The notes under the pieces were generated by a model that had not been told where the DNA came from, searched no databases, and saw only the letters and a program-made list of their open reading frames with translations. Below, in pieces: positions 47,651 to 57,054 of a stretch of 64,000 bases of DNA. Source of the DNA: Agarivorans litoreus (GTDB lineage: Bacteria > Pseudomonadota > Gammaproteobacteria > Enterobacterales > Celerinatantimonadaceae); assembly GCF_019649015.1 (NCBI RefSeq), contig NZ_BLPI01000001.1:3715001-3779000 (forward strand), in the 5' to 3' direction. Both the position numbers and the translations under genes were made by a program. Position 1 is the stretch's first letter. Each line of letters begins with the position of its first letter.

Positions 47651-49861
47651 ATGACGCAGTCAGTGTCATTTAATAGTAGTGCTCAGCGGCTAATTAAGGA
47701 CCGACTAACCCGCTACAGTGTAAGTGCTGGCGGGATTGTTGTTCTTTTAGCACTGATCTTAATTTTCTTCTATTTATTATATGTAGTTGCACCTATCTTC
47801 TACGGCGCGAGTTTAGAAAAATCTAAAACGATTCCGTTACAAGATAGCAGTGCCACAGTGGCTATTGGTGTTGAAGAGCAAAACGAAATTGCCTACCGCT
47901 TTAATGAAGACGGGCAGTTACGCTTTTTTAACCTAATCGATAGCCAGCGCGAGTTTCAAGACTATCAAGTTGAAGCAGACATTACTGCGTCAGACCGCAC
48001 AGTGCCAAACCAAGGTTTGGTGGCTTACGGTACCAGTGATGGCTTGGCTTATATAGTTTCACCTAAATTTGGTATTAGTTACCCTAACGACAAGCGTTTA
48101 ATTACGCCTGGCATAGCTTACCCGATGGGTGAGCAAGCGCTAGTGATTGACCCACAAGGCCAAGCCATTGAGCAGTTGGCTTTTGAACGTCAAGAAGAGT
48201 CGGCAGTGGTGGCAGCAGTTACCGCCGATGGCCGAGGCTTGTTGGTACGCTACGAAGCTGAAGAAGACATGTTTAGCGAGTCTTTGGAATGGCTGCCCGA
48301 GACGGCTAACATTCCTAGTTTGCCAAGTAACATCGATCAAATTTTGGTAACGCCAGACTTACGCCGTTTATACATTCGTAACGGCAATCAGTTGGCTAAC
48401 TACAATATCCAAAATATTGACAATGTGCGCTTAAATTCAGTGGACTTTATTAATAGCACCGACAGCAATGTTACCGATATTGCCTTACTAACCGGTGCAA
48501 GTTCATTAATTGTTGCAAACGACAATGGCAAAGTAAGCCAGTGGTTTGATGTGGCAAAAGATGGGGTGCGTAAGCTTACCAAAATTCGTGAGTTTGATGC
48601 AGGCGCTAAAGTAAACGAAATTGGTGTTGAGTACTTCCGTAAAGGCTTTGCTGTAAGCGGAGATGATGGTTCTATAACCATATTCCACACAACCGGCGGT
48701 GGCCGTTTAGTCCGTGAGATGACCGATGCTAAAGCCTTTAGTTTAGCTTTCTCTCCGCGAGCCAGTGGTCTACTCACTGAGACCGAAAATGGTCTTGAGT
48801 TTTATCACGTAGATAATGAGCACCCAGAAGTAACGTGGCGCGCCTTGTGGAGCAAAATTTGGTACGAAGGTTACCCTGAGCCGCAATATGTATGGCAATC
48901 AACCTCAGCCAGTGATGACTTTGAGCCTAAGCTCAGCTTAGTGCCAATTTCTTTTGGTACCATTAAAGCTGCTTTTTACGCAATGTTGTTTGCTGCGCCT
49001 ATCGCTTTAGCTGGAGCTATCTACACTGCTTACTTTATGTCAGCGCCACTGCGCAAAGTGGTTAAGCCAACCGTAGAAATTATGGAAGCTTTACCCACGG
49101 TAATTTTGGGCTTTTTGGCGGGTTTATGGTTAGCGCCATTAATTGAAGACAACTTGCCTGGCGTAATTGCCATTATGTTGTTGCTACCGGTAGGCTTTTT
49201 GCTCACTGCGTTTGCTTGGTCAAAAATGCCCAAGAAAGTACGCCAGTTGCTGCCAGAAGGTTGGGATGCAATTGTACTTATTCCAGTAGTGTTGTTTATT
49301 GGCTGGGGCTGTATCCAAATTAGTCCAGCGCTTGAGCAATGGATGTTCGACGGCGATGCACGTTTATACTTAACTAACGAGCTAGGCATTAACTTCGACC
49401 AACGTAACTCTATGGTGGTGGGTTTAGCCATGGGCTTTGCGGTTATTCCTACGATTTTCTCTATTGCAGAAGATGCGATTTTCTCGGTGCCAAAGCATTT
49501 GAGTAATGGCTCTTTAGCATTGGGTGCTACGCCTTGGCAAACCCTCACTAAAGTGGTGATTTTAACTGCTAGCCCCGGTATTTTCTCGGCGGTAATGATG
49601 GGCCTTGGCCGTGCAGTGGGTGAAACCATGATTGTACTTATGGCCACCGGTAATACCCCAGTAATGGATTGGAGTATCTTCCAAGGCATGCGTACCTTGT
49701 CGGCAAACATTGCGGTAGAGATGCCAGAGTCTGAAGTGGGAAGCTCACACTACCGAGTGCTGTTCCTAGCAGCCTTTGTATTGTTTGTATTTACCTTTGC
49801 ATTTAACACCATTGCTGAATTTGTGCGCCAACGTCTGCGCGACAAATACAGCTCGCTGTAA
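47651..49861 (+). CDS. pstC: Phosphate ABC transporter permease PstC (enlarged)
   Basis: 736 residues, more than twice E. coli PstC (319). One membrane helix at about 25-48 is followed by a large periplasmic insert (50-440) with propeller-like repeats (VAIGVEEQNEIAYRF, IALLTGASSLIVANDNGKVSQW). The permease core at about 440-730 has LPTVILGFLAGLWLAP and GLGRAVGETMIVLMATGN. Such enlarged PstC proteins are known in marine Gammaproteobacteria. First gene of pstCAB-phoU, behind a Pho box. Confidence 0.95.
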   Translation: MTQSVSFNSSAQRLIKDRLTRYSVSAGGIVVLLALILIFFYLLYVVAPIFYGASLEKSKTIPLQDSSATVAIGVEEQNEIAYRFNEDGQLRFFNLIDSQREFQDYQVEADITASDRTVPNQGLVAYGTSDGLAYIVSPKFGISYPNDKRLITPGIAYPMGEQALVIDPQGQAIEQLAFERQEESAVVAAVTADGRGLLVRYEAEEDMFSESLEWLPETANIPSLPSNIDQILVTPDLRRLYIRNGNQLANYNIQNIDNVRLNSVDFINSTDSNVTDIALLTGASSLIVANDNGKVSQWFDVAKDGVRKLTKIREFDAGAKVNEIGVEYFRKGFAVSGDDGSITIFHTTGGGRLVREMTDAKAFSLAFSPRASGLLTETENGLEFYHVDNEHPEVTWRALWSKIWYEGYPEPQYVWQSTSASDDFEPKLSLVPISFGTIKAAFYAMLFAAPIALAGAIYTAYFMSAPLRKVVKPTVEIMEALPTVILGFLAGLWLAPLIEDNLPGVIAIMLLLPVGFLLTAFAWSKMPKKVRQLLPEGWDAIVLIPVVLFIGWGCIQISPALEQWMFDGDARLYLTNELGINFDQRNSMVVGLAMGFAVIPTIFSIAEDAIFSVPKHLSNGSLALGATPWQTLTKVVILTASPGIFSAVMMGLGRAVGETMIVLMATGNTPVMDWSIFQGMRTLSANIAVEMPESEVGSSHYRVLFLAAFVLFVFTFAFNTIAEFVRQRLRDKYSSL

Positions 49862-49883
49862 ATAGGGATATGGGAACTAACCG

Positions 49884-51539
49884 ATGAATAAGTGGTTTAA
49901 ATCAGGTAACCCGTGGATATGGATGACGGCGGGTGCGGTAAGCATAAGCTTAGTAGCAGTGATTGGCTTGCTGCTATTAATCGCCGCACGCGGTCTGGTC
50001 TATTTCTGGCCAAGTCCGGTACTTGAAATGGAAGTCAAACAGTTTGGTGAAACGCAAACTGTGATTGGCGAGTTGTATGACACCGAGCTTGTGCCTATTG
50101 AGCGCTTAAAAGCCTCTGGTGCAAATTTGGAAGGCTTAGACGGCGACTTTGTAGAGCGCTTTTTGATTAAGACTGGTAACCGTGAATACGTAAACTTAGA
50201 TTTTCGTTGGTTAACTGAGAATGAAATCTTATCGAAGAAGCAGCCTGAAGGCATTGCGGTGGTTGAGCGTCGCACCAACGGTAACTTTTACGGCTACGTT
50301 GAAGGTATTGTTAAAGGTGACACCACCATTAATGCTGCTGATGATGCTGATCACCAAAAGCTGTTTGCGTTATTAGAACGCTCTAATGGCATTATTGATC
50401 AAGCCGACTCGCTGCAGCGTCATGATATTGGTGGCATTAACTACAGCCTAGAGCGTTTACGTTTAAAGCAGCGCAAGTATGAGCTGGCTGATGAACTAAC
50501 GCCTGAACGCTTAGCCAGTATTGAAGCTGATGCCGAGCAATTGCATCAAGACTACTTGGTACTTGAGAAGCAGTTATTTGCTTACCGTGATGAAGCGCGC
50601 CGTGACCAATTAATTATCCGTGATATGCGCGGTGAGTTGGTGACAATTCCAATGGATAATGTATTGGATGTGTTCTTCCCAAATGAGATGAACTGGTTCC
50701 AAAAACTAGCACATTGGGGGCATCAAGCGGTTAAATTTATTGTGTCTGAGCCACGTGAAGCTAATACCGAGGGCGGGGTATTTCCAGCTATCTTTGGTAC
50801 GGTATTCATGGTGATGTTGATGGCCGTTATTGTTACGCCTCTCGGGGTTGTAGCTGCCATTTACTTGCACGAATATGCCGGCAATAACAGCTTTACCCGT
50901 TTGATCCGCATTGCGGTAATTAACCTGGCAGGTGTTCCATCCATTGTTTACGGTGTATTTGGCTTAGGTTTCTTTGTTTATATGCTAGGTGGCAGTATTG
51001 ACTCCTTGTTCTATCAAGAGTCACTACCTACGCCAACTTTTGGCTCACCGGGTGTAATTTGGGCAGCCCTAACCTTGGCTATTCTTACCTTGCCAGTGGT
51101 GATTGTATCTACCGAAGAAGGTTTGTCGCGTATTCCTAGTGCGGTGCGTCAAGGCTCACTAGCTTTAGGTGCTACCAAAGCAGAAACGCTGTGGCGTATT
51201 GTTATTCCTATGGCGAGCCCGGCGATTATGACTGGCCTTATTTTGGCGGTAGCACGTGCAGCCGGTGAAGTAGCACCATTGATGCTAGTAGGTGTAGTGA
51301 AACTAGCACCAACATTACCGCTTGATGGCAACTTCCCGTTCATTCACCTAGAGCGCAAGTTCATGCACTTAGGCTTCCACATTTATGATGTTGGTTTCCA
51401 AAGCCCGAACGTAGAAGCGGCTCGACCTTTGGTGTACGCCACGGCATTTTTATTGGTAACGGTTATTATTGGCTTAAACTTAGCAGCCATCCAAATCCGT
51501 AACCGTTTACGCGAAAAGTTTAAAACGTTAGACCAATAA
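49884..51539 (+). CDS. pstA: Phosphate ABC transporter permease PstA (enlarged)
   Basis: 551 residues against about 296 in E. coli. N-terminal membrane helix (about 13-37), then a periplasmic insert of about 240 residues ending in a charged helical or coiled-coil part (RLASIEADAEQLHQDYLVLEK). The permease core follows from about 295: VVAAIYLHEYAGNNSF, GVPSIVYGVFGLG and LAVARAAGEVAPLML. 22 bases separate it from pstC. The matching insert sizes suggest the two enlarged permeases interact. Confidence 0.95.
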   Translation: MNKWFKSGNPWIWMTAGAVSISLVAVIGLLLLIAARGLVYFWPSPVLEMEVKQFGETQTVIGELYDTELVPIERLKASGANLEGLDGDFVERFLIKTGNREYVNLDFRWLTENEILSKKQPEGIAVVERRTNGNFYGYVEGIVKGDTTINAADDADHQKLFALLERSNGIIDQADSLQRHDIGGINYSLERLRLKQRKYELADELTPERLASIEADAEQLHQDYLVLEKQLFAYRDEARRDQLIIRDMRGELVTIPMDNVLDVFFPNEMNWFQKLAHWGHQAVKFIVSEPREANTEGGVFPAIFGTVFMVMLMAVIVTPLGVVAAIYLHEYAGNNSFTRLIRIAVINLAGVPSIVYGVFGLGFFVYMLGGSIDSLFYQESLPTPTFGSPGVIWAALTLAILTLPVVIVSTEEGLSRIPSAVRQGSLALGATKAETLWRIVIPMASPAIMTGLILAVARAAGEVAPLMLVGVVKLAPTLPLDGNFPFIHLERKFMHLGFHIYDVGFQSPNVEAARPLVYATAFLLVTVIIGLNLAAIQIRNRLREKFKTLDQ

Positions 51540-51565
51540 GCTAACGGCAATTTGTAGGAAAAAAA

Positions 51566-52384
51566 ATGATTTCTTTGAATACAGAAAATAGTCGAGATAC
51601 TAAATTAGATTTGGCTAACTTAACTGCAGAGCAAACTGCATTGGAAGTAAAGAACCTGGATCTTTACTACGGCAGCAAACAAGCTTTGTTCGATGTGTCG
51701 ATGAAGATCCCTAAAGGGCAAGTTACCGCCTTTATTGGCCCGTCGGGCTGCGGTAAATCAACCTTACTGCGCTGTATTAACCGTATGAATGATTTGGTTG
51801 ATATTTGTAAAATTAGCGGAGAGATCTTGCTACACGGACAAAACATTTACGATAAAAGCGTAGACGTAGCCGCGCTACGTCGTAACGTGGGTATGGTGTT
51901 TCAGCGTCCAAACCCATTCCCAAAGTCTATTTACGAAAATGTGGTCTATGGTTTACGCCTGCAAGGGATTAAAGACCGTCGCGTATTAGATGAAGCAGTA
52001 GAACGCTCACTACGCGGTGCAGCCTTGTGGGAAGAAGTAAAAGACCGCTTACACGAGAATGCCTTTGGCTTATCTGGTGGTCAGCAACAGCGTTTGGTAA
52101 TTGCCCGCGCCATTGCGATTGAGCCTGAAGTGCTATTATTGGATGAACCTACATCAGCACTTGACCCAATTTCTACCTTGACGATTGAAGAGTTGATTAA
52201 CGACCTTAAGAGTCGTTACACCGTGGTGATTGTAACTCACAACATGCAACAAGCTGCGCGAGTATCAGACCAAACAGCCTTTATGTATATGGGTGACATG
52301 GTGGAATATGCTGACACCAATACCTTGTTTACAACACCAGCGAAGAAGCAAACCGAAGATTACATTACAGGCCGTTACGGTTAA
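51566..52384 (+). CDS. pstB: Phosphate ABC transporter ATP-binding protein PstB
   Basis: 272 residues. Walker [11 protein letters not shown]-loop [10 protein letters not shown], signature LSGGQQQRL, Walker [13 protein letters not shown] and the switch His in VIVTHNMQQ. Powers phosphate import through PstC and PstA. 26 bases after pstA, with TAGGAA before the ATG. Confidence 0.97.
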   Translation: MISLNTENSRDTKLDLANLTAEQTALEVKNLDLYYGSKQALFDVSMKIPKGQVTAFIGPSGCGKSTLLRCINRMNDLVDICKISGEILLHGQNIYDKSVDVAALRRNVGMVFQRPNPFPKSIYENVVYGLRLQGIKDRRVLDEAVERSLRGAALWEEVKDRLHENAFGLSGGQQQRLVIARAIAIEPEVLLLDEPTSALDPISTLTIEELINDLKSRYTVVIVTHNMQQAARVSDQTAFMYMGDMVEYADTNTLFTTPAKKQTEDYITGRYG

Positions 52385-52408
52385 TAGAGCCGTAGCTGAG
52401 GAAAAGAT

Positions 52409-53113
52409 ATGGATAAGTTAAACATGAACAAACACATATCTGGTCAGTTTAATGCTGAACTGGATCATGTGCGCAATCAAATTATGGCAATGGGTGGTTT
52501 AGTTGAACAACAACTGATCGACGCCCTTAGCCTGTTAAGCCGACCTGACGCAGAATTAGTGAGCAAGGTAATTAGCACCGACAGCAAAGTAAACTCTTTT
52601 GAAGTTGCTATTGATGAAGAGTGCACGCGCATTATTGCTAAGCGCCAGCCCGCTGCGAGTGACTTACGTATTGTAATGGCGATCATTAAAACCATTGCTG
52701 ACTTAGAGCGTATTGGTGACGCTGCAGAAAGCATTGCCCGTATGGTTGAGCGTAACATGGATAAACCGCTTAAGGCCTCTCTAAGTAGTTTGGAGCACCT
52801 AGGTCAACATACCGCTAAGATGCTGCATGACGTGTTAGATGGTTTTGCACGTATGGATGTTGAAACGGCCTGGCGTGTGCACCAAGAAGACAAAAAAGTG
52901 GATAAAGAGTATGAGCGCCTAATTCGTGAGTTGATGACCTATATGATGGAAGACCCTCGCTCTATTCCTCAAGTGCTAGATGCCTTAAATGCTGCACGTG
53001 CTATCGAGCGAGTAGGCGACCGTTGTCAAAACATTGCTGAGTACATTATCTACTTCGTAAGAGGTAAAGATATTCGCCATTTAGCTGGCGATGAAGTAGA
53101 AAAGCTGCTTTAA
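52409..53113 (+). CDS. phoU: Phosphate signalling protein PhoU
   Basis: 234 residues, the usual length. Two PhoU repeats with metal-binding E/DxxxD-type motifs ([59 protein letters not shown]). It links the Pst transporter to PhoR and limits uptake. GAGGA lies eight bases before the ATG. Last gene of the operon, followed by a terminator. Confidence 0.96.
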   Translation: MDKLNMNKHISGQFNAELDHVRNQIMAMGGLVEQQLIDALSLLSRPDAELVSKVISTDSKVNSFEVAIDEECTRIIAKRQPAASDLRIVMAIIKTIADLERIGDAAESIARMVERNMDKPLKASLSSLEHLGQHTAKMLHDVLDGFARMDVETAWRVHQEDKKVDKEYERLIRELMTYMMEDPRSIPQVLDALNAARAIERVGDRCQNIAEYIIYFVRGKDIRHLAGDEVEKLL

Positions 53114-53132
53114 GCGCGAAACTTTCGAGGGA

Positions 53133-53162
53133 TAAAAGCTGGCGATAGGCCAGCTTTTTTAG
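53133..53162 (+). terminator. Terminator after phoU
   Basis: AAAAGCTGGC pairs with GCCAGCTTTT over GATAG, followed by further T residues. Confidence 0.88.
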
Positions 53163-53300
53163 TTTTTAGAGAAAAATAGCTAAATTTTTTTCATTTCTCT
53201 GGTCTGATCTCTTCAAAAATCTATTTCTGTTTAATAACAACTTTTCCTGCTTATGTTTCTTTAGTCGCTTGGTTGGCGAGAAAAAACACGCTAACACGAT

Positions 53301-53318
53301 TTTAAACTGTTGTTTAAA
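53301..53318 (+). promoter_or_regulatory. PsrA-like operator 1 upstream of aceA
   Basis: TTTAAAC-TGTT-GTTTAAA, a perfect 7-4-7 inverted repeat. The core AAAC-N4-GTTT fits the known PsrA box (GAAAC-N4-GTTTC type). PsrA controls fatty-acid degradation and glyoxylate-shunt genes in Shewanella-like bacteria. Confidence 0.55.
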
Positions 53319-53393
53319 ACAGCCTGTAAGTGCTTATTTAATATAATGTAACTTTCATCTAAGTGTCCTTCTATGGGGTCTAGCTAAATGATT

Positions 53394-53417
53394 TACCTTT
53401 ACGTAAGCGTAAAGGTA
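53394..53417. repeat. Perfect 10-bp hairpin in the aceA upstream region
   Basis: TACCTTTACG and CGTAAAGGTA pair over TAAG. No T tract follows, so it is not an ordinary terminator. Role unknown. Confidence 0.6.
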
Positions 53418-53599
53418 TTTCGTGATATTAGGTGACTCTCTGGTTAATCTGTTTTTATATTACGTAATTTAATTTCTTTTTGCGACAAAGGTAGTAAACG
53501 GAAGGTTGACTATTTGTTGATAAAATAGAGTTAATACTTTAAATAATGCTTTGCTTTTGTTTTTGTGGGTGTTATAAAAAACAGGGTCTTGGGGAGGTT

Positions 53600-53617
53600 T
53601 TTAAACGGTTGTTTAAA
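53600..53617 (+). promoter_or_regulatory. PsrA-like operator 2 upstream of aceA
   Basis: TTTAAAC-GGTT-GTTTAAA, the same perfect 7-4-7 palindrome as at 53301 with one spacer base changed, 299 bases downstream of it. Two such sites in one intergenic region argue against chance. Confidence 0.6.
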
Positions 53618-54057
53618 TATTTTTCCGATTTAAGACAAGGTTTGGTGTTTATCATTGAGGCTGTTTTATTTTTGTAACTGTAATTACAACTACGTAAAAG
53701 CTACATGTTTGGGTCGCATTTTACGTTAGATACAGTGGCAATTTACAAACAGGGAACACTTAGCTAAATAAAGCCGACCAGGTTAATAAGCAGTGGCCAA
53801 CGAGCTTAATAACAAGGCTAGATACGGAGCAAAAGCCACAGTCAAAAGCAACAATAATGCTGATACGGCGCTCCAAACTTAGCTCGGTACTTTTAGACAA
53901 AAAAAGCAAAAGTTAAAAGTATCGAGTTGTATTTTCCAAGCCTGTGTTGCTTGGGATTAATTAAAGAGTAACCGCACAAATAGCGGTACCAAAAAACTAC
54001 GTGAATGAGTGATACAAGCTATTTGTATCGAGGAATAGAGTCTAAGAGGGATTGAAC
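53618..54057. other. Long aceA leader region
   Basis: About 440 bases from the second operator to the aceA start with no supported ORF. TGTAATTACA near 53680 is a further short palindrome. The promoter position is not clear, so a long untranslated leader is possible. Confidence 0.4.
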
Positions 54058-55368
54058 ATGACATTAACAAGAGAACAGCAAATTCAAGCATTAGAAAAAG
54101 ACTGGGCAGAGAACCCTCGCTGGAAAGGCGTTAAGCGTCCTTACACTGCTGAAGAAGTAGTGAAACTGCGTGGTTCTATTATCCCTGAAAATACCATTGC
54201 TCGACGTGGCGCCGAGAAGCTATGGGCCTTAGTAAATGGCCAAGCTAAAAAAGGCTATGTGAATTGTTTAGGTGCCTTAACCGGTGGCCAAGCCGTTCAA
54301 CAGGCTAAAGCGGGCATCGAAGCTATCTACTTGTCGGGTTGGCAGGTTGCCGCCGATAATAACTCTGCCTCTAGTATGTACCCTGATCAATCGCTATACC
54401 CTGTAGATTCTGTGCCTAAAGTGGTTGAGCGCATTAACAACTCTTTCCAACGTGCCGACCAAATTCAATGGGCCAATGGTCTATCTCCTGCCAATGGTGG
54501 CTTAGATTACTTCTTACCAATTGTTGCCGACGCAGAAGCGGGTTTTGGCGGGGTGTTAAACGCCTTTGAGCTAATGAAGAATATGATCAAAGCGGGTGCT
54601 GCTGGTGTTCACTTTGAAGATCAACTTGCTTCAGTTAAAAAATGTGGTCACATGGGTGGTAAGGTACTGGTTCCAACCCAAGAGGCGGTGCAAAAACTGG
54701 TTGCAGCACGCTTTGCGGCTGACGTTGCCGGTGTTCCTACTTTGGTGATTGCTCGTACAGATGCTAACGCCGCGGACTTGCTAACCTCAGACGTAGACCC
54801 TTACGATGCCGAGTTCGTAGAAGGCGAACGCACAGCTGAAGGCTTCTACAAAGTACGTGCTGGTATCGACCAAGCGATTAGCCGAGGCCTAGCTTATGCA
54901 GAGTACGCCGATTTAATCTGGTGTGAAACTGCAACACCTTGCTTGGAAGAGGCTCGCAAATTTGCCGAAGCTATTCATGCTAAGCACCCAGGTCAGCTGT
55001 TAGCGTACAACTGTTCACCATCATTTAACTGGCGTAAGAATCTAGATGATGAAACCATTGCTAAGTTCCAGCAAGAGCTTAGCGACATGGGTTATAAGTA
55101 CCAGTTCATCACCTTAGCCGGTATTCATAACATGTGGTACAACATGTTTGATCTTGCCCACAACTATGCGCAAGGCGAGGGCATGAAGCACTACGTGAAC
55201 ATGGTTCAAGAGAAAGAGTTCCAAGCTGCCGACCGTGGCTACACCTTCGTTGCTCACCAACAAGAAGTGGGTACGGGCTACTTTGACCAAGTAACCAACG
55301 TGATTCAAGGTGGTCAATCTTCAGTAACCGCGTTAACCGGTTCTACCGAAGAAGAGCAATTTAGCTAA
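54058..55368 (+). CDS. aceA: Isocitrate lyase
   Basis: Cleaves isocitrate to glyoxylate and succinate in the glyoxylate shunt. 436 residues, near E. coli AceA (434). The catalytic signature is [10 protein letters not shown], and other family blocks are [33 protein letters not shown] and [12 protein letters not shown] 54058 was chosen because GAGGG lies six bases upstream; the in-frame TTG 54052 is rejected. No malate synthase gene is adjacent. Upstream PsrA-like sites suggest induction by fatty acids. Confidence 0.97.
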   Translation: MTLTREQQIQALEKDWAENPRWKGVKRPYTAEEVVKLRGSIIPENTIARRGAEKLWALVNGQAKKGYVNCLGALTGGQAVQQAKAGIEAIYLSGWQVAADNNSASSMYPDQSLYPVDSVPKVVERINNSFQRADQIQWANGLSPANGGLDYFLPIVADAEAGFGGVLNAFELMKNMIKAGAAGVHFEDQLASVKKCGHMGGKVLVPTQEAVQKLVAARFAADVAGVPTLVIARTDANAADLLTSDVDPYDAEFVEGERTAEGFYKVRAGIDQAISRGLAYAEYADLIWCETATPCLEEARKFAEAIHAKHPGQLLAYNCSPSFNWRKNLDDETIAKFQQELSDMGYKYQFITLAGIHNMWYNMFDLAHNYAQGEGMKHYVNMVQEKEFQAADRGYTFVAHQQEVGTGYFDQVTNVIQGGQSSVTALTGSTEEEQFS

Positions 55369-55417
55369 GGTTTACTATTTAGACACTAATAATAAAAACG
55401 CTATGTAACACCTATTT

Positions 55418-55442
55418 GAGCAGCCCAAGGGCTGCTCTTTTT
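55418..55442 (+). terminator. Terminator after aceA
   Basis: GAGCAGCC pairs with GGCTGCTC over a short loop, followed by TTTTT. Confidence 0.88.
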
Positions 55443-55452
55443 CTACTTAACC

Positions 55453-55641
55453 TGAACTCGGGATAAGGAAGTGACGATAACTCTGCTAGCCAGTACTTAA
55501 TCTAGCTTCATGTTTCTGGCGAGATAGTTTTACTTAGTTCAAGACGAAGCTGCGCGCCAATAGCTAGTCTATTGCAAGTAGCTTCAACACCGAAATAAGT
55601 AAAAATAGCCGCTAGAAACCAGTTTATTATCCCGAGCTCTG
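55453..55641. repeat. ~189-bp palindromic repeat (third family)
   Basis: Ends CTCGGGATAA and TTATCCCGAG are inverted. Inside is one long arm: TTTCTGGCG...TTTTACTTA pairs with TAAGTAAAAA...CGCTAGAAA. An inner helix GAAGCT/AGCTTC is separated by unpaired AAGAC and AACACC. The architecture resembles the repeats at 31.1-31.7 kb, but the sequence differs. No ORF. Confidence 0.75.
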
Positions 55642-55646
55642 GTTAC

Positions 55647-56234
55647 TTATTTCGGCTGATAGTTGCTCACAAATTCTTGAGCGTGTAGCAGCACCTTGGG
55701 GTAAAGCGCTAAAAATGCTGCATCAAGTTCTGCAGTGTGACAAAGAATATCCTCGTACAGCAGCTCTAGCTTTGCCGGGCGGCGCAGTCGCCGGCTAATA
55801 GCGCGTAAGGTACCGGCAACACTGTCTTGATGCTGGTATTGTTCCAACCAATCATATTCACGCATATGGCTGGCGGTATGTTTGGCTTTGTCAGTTAGTG
55901 GGAAATGCTGGAGTTCTTGATAACACTGGCTGATAAACTTAGAACGCGAGTTGGTAGAAAAACGTTGCCAGTGCAAACTCAGCAAATAGTCGAAATACAC
56001 GTCTAGAGCTATACCAGAGTAGCGCCTTAAACTGGCTTGAAAACAGTGAGCTAAACCCAGTTGATTGACTTGCTGATCGGTAAAGCTATCTATTTTACGG
56101 TGTAGCTTTACGCCAAGTTGTACCTCGCTGTGGTAACTCTGCCAGTTTTGTCCTTTTACAAAGTCGCCCAGAAAAGCGCCCACAATAGACGTGTTGGTAT
56201 GCTGAGCAATCTGAAAGTGAGCTAAATAATTCAT
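55647..56234 (-). CDS. acpH: Acyl carrier protein phosphodiesterase
   Basis: Removes the 4'-phosphopantetheine group from acyl carrier protein. 195 residues, as in E. coli AcpH (193). It begins MNYLAHFQIAQHTNTSIVGA with FLGDFVKGQ, and has RKIDSFTDQQVNQ and GIALDVYFDYLL with the conserved Asp/His metal-site positions. Single gene, followed on its 3' side by the palindromic repeat. Confidence 0.93.
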   Translation of the reverse strand: MNYLAHFQIAQHTNTSIVGAFLGDFVKGQNWQSYHSEVQLGVKLHRKIDSFTDQQVNQLGLAHCFQASLRRYSGIALDVYFDYLLSLHWQRFSTNSRSKFISQCYQELQHFPLTDKAKHTASHMREYDWLEQYQHQDSVAGTLRAISRRLRRPAKLELLYEDILCHTAELDAAFLALYPKVLLHAQEFVSNYQPK

Positions 56235-56276
56235 TCATTAAGCATATATTAGGTAGCGGCACTTAGGCAGCTTTAG

Positions 56277-56375
56277 CTAGATTAAATCCAGTTGTTGCAT
56301 GTATTGCTTAAAACCTTCAATCCAGAAATCACTATGTTCATAAAATAACGCGTGGCCGTTTGTGATGAGCCTAAT
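56277..56375 (-). pseudogene. Duplicated 3' end of the neighbouring alpha/beta hydrolase gene
   Basis: Reads HALFYEHSDFWIEGFKQYMQ then QLDLI and a stop. The DNA is nearly identical to 57055-57150, the end of the intact hydrolase gene, in the same orientation. Only about 33 codons are present. It probably arose by a local duplication with insertion of foreign DNA between. Confidence 0.85.
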
Positions 56376-56383
56376 GAGTAAAA

Positions 56384-56551
56384 ATGCTCACTACCGATAC
56401 AGATGCGCTGAGCAACACAGAAACCCACAACAAAACCTACCACTATGGCGAGGGCTACCAGCAAGCCAGCTCCACTATGACCACCTCGGGCTTGCGGGTA
56501 ACCGAGGGCTCTCGCGGTAGGCGTAAAGGGTGGCGAAAGCGTGTTAGCTAG
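56384..56551 (+). pseudogene. Fragment of a large repetitive surface protein (hemagglutinin-like?)
   Basis: 55 codons reading LTTDTDALSNTETHNKTYHY then GEGYQQASSTMTTSGLR and a basic tail. Its Thr/Ser/Asn-rich style resembles FHA/CdiA-type repeats. There is no ribosome site and the neighbouring sequence is unrelated, so I treat it as a stranded fragment. Family assignment is uncertain. Confidence 0.4.
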
Positions 56552-56650
56552 ATTAAAGTGACTCTGACCCCATTTATTCTAAGTGAACAACAAAGTAATC
56601 GCTCTCAGTATATTTTTGACAACTGGTATAATGATAAGGAGCAAACTTAT

Positions 56651-57016
56651 ATGTCGGATGAGAAGCGAATGACTGATAAAACTCCATCAGAAAAGCCTGT
56701 TTTTTTAGATTTATTCTTAAAAGGAGATAAGTTCTCTTGGGGGGCGTACGCTCTGAACCAAGTGTTAGTTTTTGTTCCGACGGTTTGGTATGAACCAAGG
56801 CCGATAATTGCGTATTTTGCTGAGGCTTTTATTCTTACTTTTTTGCTTGTGAATATTTACTTATTTAAAACCAAGGGAGTTTTTTTTGTTCATGGTGTAC
56901 TTGGTGATTATGCGGAAAAACGTTTTGATAAAGTAGGTTTACTGGCAAGAGCTTACATTTTTTTTAACGTCTTTTTTTATCTACTTTTTCTGTACATCAT
57001 TTTTGTGAGAGATTAG
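56651..57016 (+). CDS. Small two-helix membrane protein of unknown function
   Basis: 121 residues from ATG 56651, chosen because AAGGAG stands nine bases upstream; the frame is open further 5' without a better start. Hydrophobic segments are at about 50-75 (PIIAYFAEAFILTFLLVNIYLF) and 97-118 (ARAYIFFNVFFYLLFLYIIFV). Phe-rich and lower in GC than its neighbours, suggesting transfer. It lies between the duplicated fragment and the intact hydrolase, so it may have arrived with the rearrangement. Confidence 0.6.
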   Translation: MSDEKRMTDKTPSEKPVFLDLFLKGDKFSWGAYALNQVLVFVPTVWYEPRPIIAYFAEAFILTFLLVNIYLFKTKGVFFVHGVLGDYAEKRFDKVGLLARAYIFFNVFFYLLFLYIIFVRD

Positions 57017-57054
57017 TTTAGAACGAAATAGAGAAAAAAGGACACCTAGGTATT

